A DNA stretch of 64,000 bases, taken from assembly GCA_934045905.1 (NCBI GenBank), contig OW203773.1, forward strand, positions 15,859,246 to 15,923,245, in the 5' to 3' direction. Numbering within the stretch: position 1 is the first letter of the stretch; each line of letters begins with the position of its first letter. The notes beneath the pieces were generated by a model. The model searched no databases. It was not told where the DNA came from and worked only from the letters and a program-made list of their open reading frames with translations. Positions 13,001-28,000 of this stretch are shown in pieces. A program made the position numbers and the translations under genes. The DNA comes from Leuctra nigra (taxonomy: Eukaryota > Arthropoda > Insecta > Plecoptera > Leuctridae).

Positions 13001-16000
13001 ACAGAAGAGAGTGAGTTACACACATGAAGCTGTCCACATTCGTGTAGTTGAAGATGCGAATCTTGAAGAGCGGCTGCAGCGGAGGCTGGAGCCAGTATCT
13101 GGACGACTGAGATCCGTTGCTGATCACCATGTCCTGCACAGAAGAGAGTGAGTTACACACATGAAGCTCTCCACATTCGTGTAGTTGAAGATGCGAATCT
13201 TGAAGAGCGGCTGCAGCGGAGGCTGGAGCCAGTATCTGGACGACTGAGATCCGTTGCTGATCACCATGTCCTGCACAGAAGAGAGTGAGTTACACACATG
13301 AAGCTGTCCACATTCGTGTAGTTGAAGATGCGTATCTTGAAGAGCGGCTGCAGCGGAGGCTGGAGCCAGTATCTGGACGACTGAGATCCGTTGCTGATCA
13401 CCATGTCCTGCACAGAAGAGAGTGAGTTACACACATGAAGCTGTCCACAATCGTGTAGTTGAAGATGCGTATCTTGAAGAGCGGCTGCAGCGGAGGCTGG
13501 AGCCAGTATCTGGACGACTGAGATCCGTTGCTGATCACCATGTCCTGCGCAGAAGAGAGTGAGTTACACACATGAAGCTGTCCACATTCGTGTAGTTGAA
13601 GATGCGGATCTTGAAGAGCGGCTGCAGCGGAGGCTGGAGCCAGTATCTGGACGACTGAGATCCGTTGCTGATCACCATGTCCTGCACAGAAGAGAGTGAG
13701 TTACACACATGAAGCTGTCCACATTCGTGTAGTTGAAGATGCGAACCTTGAAGAGCGGCTGCAGCGGAGGCTGGAGCCAGTATCTGGACGACTGAGATCC
13801 GTTGCTGATCACCATGTCCTGCGCAGAAGAGAGTGAGTTACACACATGAAGCTGTCCACATTCGTGTAGTTGAAGATGCGAATCTTGAAGAGCGGCTGCA
13901 GCGGAGGCTGGAGCCAGTATCTGGACGACTGAGATCCGTTGCTGATCACCATGTCCTGCGCAGAAGAGAGTGAGTTACACACATGAAGCTGTCCACATTC
14001 GTGTAGTTGAAGATGCGAATCTTGAAGAGCGGCTGCAGCGGAGGCTGGAGCCAGTATCTGGACGACTGAGATCCGTTGCTGATCACCATGTCCTGCGCAG
14101 AAGAGAGTGAGTTACACACATGAAGCTGTCCACATTCGTGTAGTTGAAGATGCGAATCTTGAAGAGCGGCTGCAGCGGAGGCTGGAGCCAGTATCTGGAC
14201 GACTGAGATCCGTTGCTTATCACCATGTCCTGCACAGAAGAGAGTTTGAAGAGATGAATAAAGATGTCCTTCCACCGTCCATTTTCACCTCTAGATGCGA
14301 GCGTCTCCTTTTGGCTCTTTTGGCACGGACCTCTGTTTTTTTTGTTTATATTTTTGGCTGTTACCTGGAGCAATAGAAGTCGCACCGTTTCACCGATACA
14401 TCTGAAATTTTGCACACATGTAGAGACAATTTTTTCTGTTTGCAGACTCTAATATTTTTTGAATTCCATTACTTGGTTAAAATTTAAATAAACATCTCCT
14501 GATAGGTTGAAAAATGAAAATGGTCTTCGATAAATCTGATCAAACTCATATTTTGGCTATACCTACAGGTCAGAGATTTTCTTTGATCGAGCTGAAATTT
14601 TGCACACATGTAAAACTAACCTTCTCTGTTTGCACACCATAATTTTTTGAAAATCCATTAATTGGTTAAAATTTAAATAAATATCTCCTGATAGGCTGAA
14701 AAATGAAAACGGTCTTCGATAATTCTGATATAATTCTCTTATTTTACAAAATTTCATCCCAATCAGTTAAGAGGGCTTGGTAGTGAGCGTGGCCTTGACG
14801 AGTTTTTTAATCGATTTTTATCAATATCTTTTTCCAGTGTAATTGTGTACAAAATAGGGCTATGGACGTGAATTCAGAACAGTTCAATGAAAACAATTTC
14901 ATAGTTTGGAAACAGTTATTAGTTTTATTGTGTCCAACAGGTGTTTAGAACCCGAAAATTTAGTAATTGAACTGTTCTGAATTCACGTCCATAGCCCTAT
15001 TTTGTTAACAATTACACTGGAAAAAGATATTGATAAAAATCGATGAAAAAACTCTTCAAGGTCAAACTCACTACCCAGCCGTCTTAAGAACGTATGAACT
15101 TATTTACATTTTTAATATCTGTTAGTAATGAGTACCGAATGAATGTTTTCCAGTGCCAATTGAACTGGATCTGATTTTCTATATTTAACAGGGTGCTTAG
15201 ATGCTATTTTCAAGTTTCGATGAAAAGCATACTACTTTTATGTTGATTGAGTGATCATATTTCAATTCAATATGGATGTATATGTTTTCTGTGCGTTGTG
15301 TACGCATTTCCGGTTCGAGAATTTGCACGTTCCCGTGCTCGCTCATCAACGCGTTACACTGAGCGTTTTCCTAGTGTCTAAATAATGTGACTACTCTATT
15401 CACATTCGTCAGAATCCAGTAATTCTGCCTCCATTCAATCACTTTGTAATTAGACGCGAGTTATTGTATAAAATAATAATTCGTATTTGTTGACATGAGT
15501 CAAATGATAATTTAATAGAGCTAGATTACATCATTCCAAAGTGCGCAACGCAAATTGAGATAACGGACTTCCGACCTTCTGCCTCTGATGTACAGAACTG
15601 CAAATCTATTTATTGCCTGACCGCGTATTAACGGAGTTAAATCTAAACAAGTTGCCTTGATACTTTAGGCCTATAATGTTTGTAATCTTTAGAGTGTCAA
15701 TAAAAAGTACATTTCGAAGTCCAATAAACCTGATTAATATACATTTGTTTCTTACTGTTTAAAACTAAGGACTGGAACCTGAACCGGAACCGAAAAGAAC
15801 CGTTATTTTTATAGGAACCGGAACCGGAACCGGAATCGGAACCTTTATTAATATTAAGGGTTCCATAACGGTTCCATAAGGGTTCTTGTCATAGAATTTT
15901 TACTTCGTCGCCTTTCAATCTAAAATTATTTACTACCATTTACTGTTTTTCAAATAAATGATCACCGAGTCAAATTAATGTTAGACAGTTCTAAGTACCT

Positions 16001-19000
16001 ACGTAGTTTCCCAAAAGTCAATTTGAACAAATGTAATTATTGTCTGAATTTGATGGAACCGATTGGAACCCTTATGGAACCGAAATGGAACCGGAACCGG
16101 AACCGGAACCGTTTTTTTCTTTTCCTGGAACCGGAACCGATATTTATTTGGTTCTAGTCCCTGTTTTAAAATTCGTTGAAGTCAATAAATGTTCAAATAT
16201 TGTTTGCGACGTATTTTGTAAATAGTCTCTCTTCTCGATACGAAGATAAAAGCAGAATTTATTTTGGCAATGTTTATTTTTACCTGACATCTTGGCAAGC
16301 GCCAGTCTAATCGCTTGAAAATACACAACATCAAGAAGATAAGATACTGAATACTTTTACTTGTGTTTACAGAAGATAAGTAGAGTCGAAACACGTAAAC
16401 AATCAGAGATTTAAGTTTATTGACTGGCAGAAATACTCTTCAGGAAGCAACTTGGTATGTATTTAGACAAGCGAATGACCAATCACTTTTTTAAGTTTTA
16501 TAATGTCGCCTTAATGTGAATCATGATAATTAAGAAATTCAACAAAATAAATGACAATTAAAAATTATAGCACTGAATAAAAAATTTTCTTCGAGTAAGT
16601 ATCATAGAATCAAAATAAAACACAATAATAATTTCACTATATTACAAAGTGACTTTGTCTTGTTCAAAAGCAAAACGATACTAATATGTATCACAAGATA
16701 AAGGGAAGAGAATCCACACAAAAGGGTTCCATTTCTTCGAGGAATGCGTACTGCTTTCAAATTGTGAAGTTCACGATTAGATAATTTCAAAGTATATTAT
16801 TAATATTTATACATTTGTATTTTTTATCACTACAAATGAGCCAATTCTCCCGTACATAAAAGACCAAAGTCCCTCATAATTAAAGTATTTTAGGAATTTA
16901 AATGACGTTTGTGCTGCGGTCTGAAATAAGGAACCTTCGTACAAATGTGTTTTTAGTTATGAATTTATTTCATTGAAAACTGTTTTCATGGCCATTTCAC
17001 AAAAAAAGTGTTATCTTCAAATTGATTGCCAAATATTTATTAATTTAATATGAAAAAAACGGTATAATTTGGAGTCTATTAACGATTTAAAACATTTCTA
17101 CTTGCCAAATTAATTTTTACTGGTTTTACTTTCAACTGTTGATTTTTGGTTAACACAGACAGTAAATAGTCAAATACTACAAAACGTGTTTAAATTACTT
17201 TAGCGAATAAATACATTCAATGTAATGTTTTTATTTGATAATAAAAAGTAACTGTTGTACCTATAGGAATCCTGCTCGTGACGTCACAGGGGTAGAAAAA
17301 TGGTGGTTGAGGGGGTAGAAATGTGTCAAAGCTATAAATAATAGCTATATATTTCTCAGATGAATATTTAACTTGAACATGTGTATGGATAAATATGGCG
17401 TATTATTATTAGCTTGTACATACTTAAATATCTTTCTTTCACAAGGTAATCACTCTAAATATGAGATTTGGATTGCCGCTGTCAGATTTGTTTATTCCCT
17501 ATACCTTTATATAGGTTACCATGACAACCTTTTTTCACGCAGGATGCCTATTAAATATTCTATTAATTTCTAAGTAATGTTGTAATGACTTACCCTGATG
17601 ATGGCATCTTCTATGAACGAAGTGCCCCACACAAGTACAGTCGCTATCAGTGAAATTAGGAACACTATGACCAGCACGCTGAGACCTGTAACAGAGCATA
17701 TATATAATCTTTATTCATTTTAAAATAAAGTCTGCCTTTATACATAAAGGTTGTAAGAACATAGAATAACAATCAATAAAATAGAACATTAGTTAAATTT
17801 AAAGAAAATGAGTAGATTTAGATGACAAGAAAATATGAGAAAGAACTAACTAATAACTAATTACTATAACAATGGTTTCTGAATATTTGAACTGACCCCT
17901 TCAGGGACAATAAAACTATATTATAAATTATTTTTGAACTTAACTTAAAACGTTTACAAAACTTAACTGAACTTAAAAAACTTTACAAAACTTAACTACA
18001 AAACTGAGTGGATCTGGAAGTAACACCATGGCCGGGCAGCGTCTTTCCATACCCTAATCGAGCCCAACTCATTGATTTAAATATTTGCATTTTACGCGCA
18101 TTTAACGCCGAATCTATTCGGTATAACCTAACATTCTAAACTCCCATTCATAATGAAGCAGCTATGTGAGGTGTATCCGCAATATTGGAGGTTTTACTCA
18201 CGTAATTGTTGACAGTTTGAAAGTAAAGAACATTGTTCGGAAAGTAGATTTAAACACTTTATAAGGTGATACAAATTTCTGGATAACAAAATTCGGACAC
18301 GAGACAAAAGTACAGATTATTATAAGCAAGGCGAAAAAAAATGAGCAGAAGTGGTTGGGTTTAATCAATAATTATAATAATCATCATGAAAATTAAATTA
18401 TGACCAATATTTCAGGTCAACCCCATAGACCTACGCCAAAGTACCACCTACTTTTGGAATTCGCATTAATACCAACGAATGTTTTGACCAGAATAGATTC
18501 TCTAATAATTGTCAGCTAGGTTTATTGTTGGTCCAATATACCAATTTAAGATGGTTGTTAATAAGTGTCTTTGTGTTACAAAACAGGTACCAGGTGTTTA
18601 GTTAGGTGCTTAGGTAATAGCTTAGGTACTAAGAATTTACAGTAGGAAGTCACTTGAAGGACGACATAAAATAATTTGAATTGCTAGAAAACACTTTGTT
18701 CAGTTCTTTAGTCTCTAAACAGTTGTATTGAGTTGGGCTCGATTAGGGTATGGAAAGACGCGGCCGGGCAGTCAGTAGTCCTGGGGTCGGTTCCAGAGGC
18801 AGTCCCTTCTGACTGAGGGGTGAAAGAATAAACAGAGCAGTACACTTTAAAATATATAAAAAAAATATATTAAAAAATAGCAAAATAAATAAGTATAAAA
18901 TTATTATAAACATCTTGATTAGGATATTTCATCCTGTATTTAGTTGATTTGAAGTTTTGTCCTGAAGAAGGTCCAAACATATGGACCGAAACTGTTGACT

Positions 19001-22000
19001 TTACCTACAAATAAACTAAATACAGGATGAAATATCCCAATCAAGATGTTTTTAATAATTATAATAATCCTGATTCTTTCAAAACTTTTATAAGTATAAA
19101 ATTATTCGAGTATAAACGAAACGAGTAAAAAAATCACGTAACAATAAAAAAATTACACCAAAAATTAAACAATCAAAAGGAATTGTAAAATATCACGTAA
19201 AAATCATATAAAGAATTAAAAAAAAACACGTGTTAATCAAAACAAAAATCAAAAAGCAAGTAGTCAAAAAATTAAAAATAGTGAAAATAAAAAATGGTTT
19301 ACACTAAAATGGCGAGTTTTTATAACCCCTCGATCCTGGGTGATGTTTTGATTCAAAAGTTTCTTACAGTTATATTCTACGACCGCCTCCTTCCCATCGT
19401 TCATCCTCATCAAGCATCTCCCTATCATCATAATCATTCGCTGATAATCCTGATATGAAATTCCTTTTTTGTCAACTAAACGATAAAAGTTAAATATCAT
19501 CGACATAAAATGGCTCTACATCATTTGGTATGCGTTTCTACAAATTTGAAATGCCAAGCCCGTAATTAAAACCACTCAAACAAGTCAAACAATTTTTAAT
19601 GTAGCCTTTAAACAACTTAACAAACTTCGAGTCCTTTTTATGTGTATACCATTCCCCTCACGCCAGCTATGTTACTAAAATCCCGATAGTCCACGATCAC
19701 TATATCCTCCCAGGTCTCGAATCCGAGTTCAAAGCGTCGCTTATCACAATAACAACAACAGATGTCACCTTATCTCGAAACAAATTAACAACTCTCTAAT
19801 CTACACTAGGAACCACGCTTGAACTTTCAGACAACTACTTAAAAATCCATCAAAAGGTTTTTGTGAATGAAACTATCGCTCTTATCTATTCTGAGAAATA
19901 CAACTGATATTACGGGGAATCGATTGATGATCTTCTGTTTTTATGATGCTGTAATCTGAACAGGAAGTGTCAAAGGATCGTGTTCTGTGATACGTTCTAG
20001 GACTCCGTTCTGTGTAACGCGTTGATGAGCGAGCGAGCTATTTGGTATGCGTTTGCAAGTTTCTGCGCTACAGGCCTTGGAACTGAAGCTATTTATGAAA
20101 TAAGAGAATGTTCTTTGGCATACATTTACAAATATATCAAGATTATAGAACAAAATGTCATTAAAATAACAATACTTTTGAAGAAAACGACAGATTAGTC
20201 TACAAATTATAAAAATTCCAAAAATGTTGGTCCCATGACCGCAAAGTTTTAAGTTGATCGGTCGAACGATTCTATTTTAAATTCCAAAAATCACAGGATC
20301 CTGTCTATATAAATATTTTTCATTAATTCAAGGTATTTTATGTCTTTAAAACTACTGCTTTTTTATTATGTTAGAAAACCTTAACACGCTGGATAGGCAG
20401 TAAAAATATTAAAAATAAAATGTAAAGTGTTTTAGGTAACTTGGAATCTAGGAAGAGATGTGCGTTGTGAAAAATAGCTGGCCAAACCGGGGCTCGAACC
20501 CGGAACCTCTCACTTGCCGGGCGAGAGCTCTACTAAATGTGCTAACCTACCGTTTATTAGCTACAGTGAACTGAATGTAACGTAACTTTTATGAAATTTA
20601 GTCTCAACATTTTTAAGAATTTACTTTTTTTATTCATAAATTTGAGCTTAGACAAATGATTTTTGAAGATTAATACATGAAACATTATACGAGTAGATAC
20701 GATAATTAATTATTATAATCTTTATAGATAATTACCTAGTCAGCTGTTAGTGCAACAATTCATCGCCAATTCCTAACATATTGTTGTCAATGACATAGAC
20801 TCAGTATACTGTGTTAATGTAATTGGACAATTGGGTATTTTGCATTGTAATTCGTTGCATTCGCAAGCCATTGGCAAGCTGACAACTGATATGACTGGTT
20901 GTATAATGGTAAAGATAGAAACATAGTCCAGACATAGAATGGTTGCACGGTGGAGGGGGGAGGTCTTTTAAATGGAATTATTGATATTACTGCGCTGATC
21001 TCTTACAAATATTAGATTTAGTCTTAACATTTTTAAGAATTTACTTTTTTTATTCATAAATTTGAACTTAGACAAATGGTTTTTGAAGATGAATACATGA
21101 AAAATAATTATTTCTGTTAGCTTCATGTGCTGTTGTAAATATATTTTATTTGAGGTTGATTCTCATTAATTTTACATTATCTGACGGCTTGTATTACAAA
21201 GATGGAATACAGTAACCCAATCAGATACTGCAAAATGATTGGAATCGTTGTTTATCTTTGGTACCGGTATTTAAGGGGCCACGTTTTCTCAGGCAGTACC
21301 TACACTTGATCCACCCCAGAGATAACAGGTTTTCTGGCAGTTTCTGTTTCATATGGTTACTCTGAATTTCGACGCAAATGCTGAGAAGGTTCCCCAACAC
21401 AACTATTCATTATCATCATCTTCCAATCATCATCTGATAAATTAAACGCATATTCAAGAAAGGACATCAGTCGATGGTAAGTAGTTCTGAAATAAATGAA
21501 AAAAACTATATAAAACGTTGTAGATATTCTTTTTGAAATGTAACAGCTTGTTAGATTATTAAAAACTTAGAACACCTCTATTTTAGCATTTTTTGCTTTG
21601 GACTAATGCCCTTACTTGAATAAACAAGTTAATTTTCCCAAAACTGTCATATTGTTTTGTTTATCATCTTTGATCTTGTTGTTATGACGTCATTGTTGTT
21701 GAATGACGTCAGACCTGACGTCTGAAATTGTAATATTATCACCAAAATCAAATCAAATCCTAGAATCCAGAAGTTGCACCAGAGGGATTGTTTTGATGCA
21801 AAGTAAACTGGGAAGAAACTACGTATGTTTTCGTCAAATAACGTCGTGGGCTCAAATCCCACCGGAGGTCAAATCTTTTAAATTTGCAGTTGATATACAT
21901 TATTATTGCTGGTTCAAGGCCAAAGTTGATTTTCGAATATATAAGAACATTTAACAAATTATACGATACAATATTTTTTATATTGTCTACTATTTCGTTG

Positions 22001-25000
22001 TTCATATTTTGTTTCGAGGTTAGTTTCCACGACGTGGTTGGAAATGGAATGCAATGATGTTAATTTTATGGGACAATTCAAGACTCGCCACTTGGCTCAA
22101 ACATAGAATATGTTGAGATGTTTTCATGGGCTGGATCTTTCAACACTGCGTGACCTGTATAGAAACTGCCCAACTCTTTCGTGGGAAATTCGTTTTTTTT
22201 ACTTACTATTCGCTTTTGTGACGTTTAACGTCGTCCTGTTCTACAACTATGTTCTAGTGACGTAAATGATTATTTTGTTGATAGGACATTATTTTGACGT
22301 AGAATTTGTTTTGAAATTGGACGGTGGATGAAGGCGGCCATATAGCATATAGTAGGGAACCCAACAATTGACTCTAGCTAAAATAGGGTAATTCTGACTC
22401 CATCCATTCATATTTATACTATTGGTAACTGTGTAAATAATACTTCAATACAACTGTATTTGCTGACATCAGTCAAATGGCAATTGATGTCTTGATTACA
22501 TAATTCCAAAAGTGTGCAACGCACAATCAAGAAAGTCGACTTCCGCCCTTCTACCACTGAAGTACCTACAAAATATAATAATTGATTCGATGAAGACAAT
22601 TGGTTTATGAGCCCACCTCTCATGAACCATTGAAATGGACTTTCGCCCTTCTGCTTCTAAGCTAGAGACCGTGAATGAAAATGTATTTTTTAAGCTCGTG
22701 CTCGTGTTATCAGTAATTATAGGAAACATCGGGTCACCGCTGAGGTCACTCAATGTCGTTTATCTCTCGTCCCAGGTCGCAGGTCAAACTGTATCAGCCA
22801 ATCAGGGACGTGATGGAACGCGTGGTTTGACTGAGCGTGTTGAAACAGATCGCAAATCAATTTGCATCACAGATCGGATTTGCACATAGAAATGGAATAA
22901 GTATTGAGTTAAGAAATTTAATTGGAAAAATCTAGCGGGAAATTAAATTGTGATAATTAAATTGACGCAAGATCAATTGACCAATGTAGATCTCCACCCA
23001 CCACCCCCCCCCCCCCCGCCCCCCACTACATCATAAAACAAACATCAGTGTATGGTCACAACCACAAAGAGCACACAACAATTTGAACATTATGACATTA
23101 TTAGAAAAATGTTGAATTCTTACAGAATTTAACAGTTTTACAGTCCAAAAATTGCAATTAACAATAGCAACGCTTGAAACTCTACTTGAATATTGTTCAG
23201 TCTTAAGACGGCTGAGTAGTGAGCGTGGCCTAGAAGAGATTTTTGATCGATTTTTATCAATATCTTTTACCAATGTAATTTGTAATAAAATAAAGCTTTG
23301 TACGAGTATTATTCAGAAAAGTTCAATGAAAATAATTTCATAGCTTGGAGTGGCTTATTATTTTTATTTTGACCTACAGATGTTTAGTGCCTGAAAATTA
23401 TTAAAAATATGGTACTTAACATCTGTAGGACAAAATAAAACTAATTAATCATTCAAAATTTTCCAATTAATTTTATTAATCTGTTCTGAAAACTCGTACA
23501 AAGGAAAACTCACAACCCAGCCGTCTCAATTTACTTCTCATAAGAGAGGTAGGGCATTTTTAAGTTGACGAAACTATCCAGTGACAGACTCCATTAAAAA
23601 GTAAAACGCTTTGGCAACATACGTGGCAAAATATAATTTGTATCGTTGTACCACTGTAATAATTGTCCAGCAAATCATCAAACATGATTTATATGAGTTT
23701 AATGATTGTACTATTTTAAGTGAAAGATGAAACAGTGTGATGATTCTGTGATATTTTGAATTTCATTTGTCTGAATGAAATATTGTTATTTTCTAAGAAC
23801 CCTGGAGTTACCAAACAAATACTTTTGTATTTCAGAAGGCAACGCCCACCTTCATTGGTCAATTGCCAAAATTAAAAAAATATCTTGTTAACTAGCTCTG
23901 CTTTACAAAGAATTTCATATGCAGTAGCATGATCCTTATATCTATTTATAATGTTATTCAACAATGGATAATAACATGAACAGATATTAGGATCACGGTA
24001 CTGCATATGAAATTTTTTGAAAATCAGAGATAATCTATAGATAATTTTTATGTTAATGCATTGTGGGGAAGAGAATGGCGTGTATCATAATGCGGAAATA
24101 AAAACTATCATATTTTAGTGTTGCGATCAGAGAAAAGAGTAAAGAGTTCTGCTGATAAGGGTAGTTAAGTGCTATCTAATCAAAAACATAATCGTATAAA
24201 CACTCGAAGTGTAGGGAAAGGCGCCAAGCCTCTACTATTGGGTGATATTTTTAAACAAGCTGCAATGCCAAAAGAGAAAAGTAAAATGAATAAGCGAGCC
24301 TTTGTATTGCATGCGAATTGATGCGTGTGAAAGTTGCTGTTTATAATATACCTTGGAAATAGACGTAGATAACGGAGCAGTTGCTTTCTCAAAGCAGCAG
24401 AGATAATTTTGTCCATGCTTTGAATAAATTGTACAAATATTTCAAACTAAGCATAAAATGTTTGTAAAATTTCAACAACTCTTGAAGTTAGCTGACAGAT
24501 TTGTCTGAAAATTTTCAAAAAACACCTGAGGCATCGTTTAAACAAAACAACCATATTTCAAGATAACCAATAAAAACTTTCTATATGTTTACATGAAGCA
24601 ATTAAAATGGTATAAATTAAAATGTAGTTAGTTTGTAACGAGTGAGTCCGCAGACTCATTTAATTTTATCCCAATAATATATTATCCAAAAAGAGTAAAA
24701 ATTTATTTTATTCTGGACTATGGTAATTGTTTCATGAAAAAGAACAGGTAAAGAAAGTCTAAAACACAAAAGTATCTTATTAAAAATCATTCATAACACA
24801 GAAAATATTAATACAAGAGTATCTTGCTTCACTATGTTAATTTTGAAGTAGGTAAAGTAATTTGGCAATTTTCTCTCAATAACAGACTTATTCTTTTGCT
24901 GAAGACGAATACTCAAGAATAAGCCAATCAAAACAAACAAAAAATTGTTGTACCATATTCCAATTTTGGAAATTTTGGACGTTTTTGTAAATGCCGCCTC

Positions 25001-28000
25001 AATGTTCAACCAATCACTTATTAAATAACTGGATTAAAAAGATTGGTGGTACTTTTCTTTCTTAGAACACCACATAATGAATTATGAACACAATTTAATT
25101 TCAAATCATCGATGAATGATTATGATCATTATGATGATAGGTAATGATGAACGTTGGGAAGGAGGCGCGTGGCCTATTGGGAAACCTTTAAAACTAATCT
25201 TGACTGAGGGAGACAAAGAAAACCTTCAGTTAGGATAAAGACGGACAAGGGAATTGAACCCAGGACGTAAATAATTTTCTAGCAAAGAGTTCGTAAATGG
25301 TTGAAAAAATTAGTTATGCTTATAATTAAAGTTTTAAAATTTTACAATAAAATATAAATTAAATAGGTAAATGAAATATAACAAATATAGGATGTTATTA
25401 TATTTATTATCATAAAATATTATAACTTATTATAGTTTGTAGTGAAAATTAAATTTTTTATTATAATATTTTTAATAATAATTATAATTTTCTATATCAG
25501 AATTGTTTAAATTACTCATTTAATTTAAATTCTTTGCCAGAAAAGTCTCGAACCCAGAGCCTCCCGTAGTGTCTGCGGAGCCAACTTGCTATCAGCGCGT
25601 CTTTTTTATTTCAGCTCATAACATCTAATGAGAGAATGTGAGATTAATAACCTTTAACCACTTCAATCTACAATTTATTATTTACAGTGTAACTATTGAT
25701 TCTGCCAATCTTTTATGTAAGTAATATTTACTTGAGAAACTGGGTTGCTGTGGAAAACTTCCATGGAGTCAGGATGATAGGAAGGGATGTGTTTTGTGAC
25801 TCAACTGAACGGGGCTCGAACCCGGGACCTCTCACTAGCCGGGCGAGAGCTCTACCAACTGAGCTACCCGGTCGGACGGACATTAGACACAACGCACTGA
25901 TGAGGGTTAGAGATCTCCGAGGACTCTGGAGCCTTTTTTGGTCAAGCAGCCAATTTTTCCAAAAATTATTAAAATATGTAATAATGGGAGCTGCAGTAGA
26001 GGCAGCCAAATATAAAATACTGAAAATAATAAATTGCATTGGTTGTTTATTTTGATATTTTTGCGAATCCCCCCATTATGTTCCCATCATGGCGATTTTT
26101 AGAATATCGACAATTTTAAAGTGATTTAAGGGTTCTAATATGAACAAACTGAATCAATTAACCTTCCAATTGTTGCCCCGCAGGGCGCTTTATTCCAGAA
26201 TTATGGTATTTTTCGATTCCAGATCTTTATTTAAATTATAAAGAGCCATTCAAGAACCAACAACGAATGAAGGAAATTAAGGATTTAGATTAAGGATTTA
26301 AGGGTTTACTGAGCTCTGAATAAGGAGCCGCAGGTTGCCGACTCCTACGAGAATGGAACGAAATTATAGAGAATGCTTACTACGTATATTTACTTGATCG
26401 TTAACGTCGCACTGTTCTGCAGCGAGGCTAATGGCGACGGATGAATGATTATGATGATGATTGGGAGATGATGAAGAAGAATAGACAAGGATGGACGGTG
26501 GGGAGGAGGCGGTCGTGGCCTATTAGCGGGGAACCTTTTCAGCATTTATACCTCTCGACTGAGGGAATCGACTAACATTCTCAATATGGAGTGTCGAGGG
26601 GATTCGAACCCCGGTTCTCAGTGCGCTAACTTCTGAACCACTTGGTCCTTTATCACATATCAACTTCAAATATTCAGTCGAGAGCCAAATGCTGGGATGG
26701 TTCCCAAGTAATTAGCCTACAGCCCAACCTTGCATCATTCTTCTCCCTCCCTATCATCATCATAATCATTCGTCCGTTTTCAGCCAACTTGCAGAAACTT
26801 TGGTTTACAATTACCTTTTTGAACATGTTACTATAGCAATTCATAGCACGATAATGGCCAAACTATAAGGTATACATACTTGCATCAAAGAGATAGGTTT
26901 GTTTCATAATTCTACAACTCCAGTAATTTGGTATACAATTCATGTGACGTGACCATTTATATTTTATAAGTATATTTTTTTTTCGGATTTAACAAGATCA
27001 TAGCAGCAAAAGCACATTAGGTACACGGACTTGGTAGGGAACTCGTTTATTTCTCAAATTCTCTGTACAGTCTGGTACAGTGTATACCCTAATAATTCAA
27101 TAATTTATTTCCTACGAATCAGAAACATTTCATCTCAAATACTGTATATTCGATTTTTTATTGAATGAAAAGGAATTGAGATTGTAGAAAGTCATGTTGT
27201 TCATCCTTGTAATATTGAGCGAGTGCATGATTTAAACTTACGAGTAAAATGTATCCCCATAAAAAAAAACTCCGTGTAAAAATACCAGCCAAGTCTCTTC
27301 ACCTATGCGTGACACGAGTAATCGTATTACCTTGTCTTTGATATTACCTAAGTCCTGAATATTTTCTATTATCAAAACCGATGCTGTGTGACAAACATAA
27401 TGAATGAGATTGTGAGCCAGAAACCGTTTCAGTGAAAATTGTTTCTGAGATGGATTTGTTGATTGTAAATTTTCGACGTTGGACTAAATTTCGATGGCAA
27501 GGAAATTATTTCTGAAAATTATTAGTTCTTTGGGTAACTTGTCATTGCGGACAAAAGAAAATCGACAGCATTGCTGAAATAGCAAATAATTGTTGCAGAA
27601 TCGAAGAAAATTAATTTCTTACATCGTAAGTCAGATAATTGTCAAAATTGATCAAATTAATTGCGAACTCTTGTATAACACGTGAGCTGTCAATGCGTGA
27701 GTGTGCGTGAGCGTGCAGCATTGTTAAAGCTGCGTGCGTGATTTTACGTGAAAATTTAAAGTGTGTCAGTTACGTCACCCGGCGTGAATAAAATTCCCCA
27801 TTCAGAGAAACGATTTTACGAATTTCTTTGGCCAAAGTAACACAATTTTTGTAAAAGTCTGACTTAAAAATGACTATAGTTACTGTCTATATCCTGAATA
27901 ACACGGTTCAAGTTTCCTTGAAGGGGTTCAATTCAACCCTTGATTTCAAGGAAACATGAAAGAGTATTTAGACGATTTAATGTTTATTGTTGATTGAAGT

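Noticed and set aside
3881..14245. CRISPR-like regular spacing
   Set aside because: Units are fully conserved with no unique spacers, and they contain eukaryotic exon and splice-site sequence.
25696..26055. 119-residue plus-strand frame
   Set aside because: Covers a SINE and a hAT-like remnant; not a gene.
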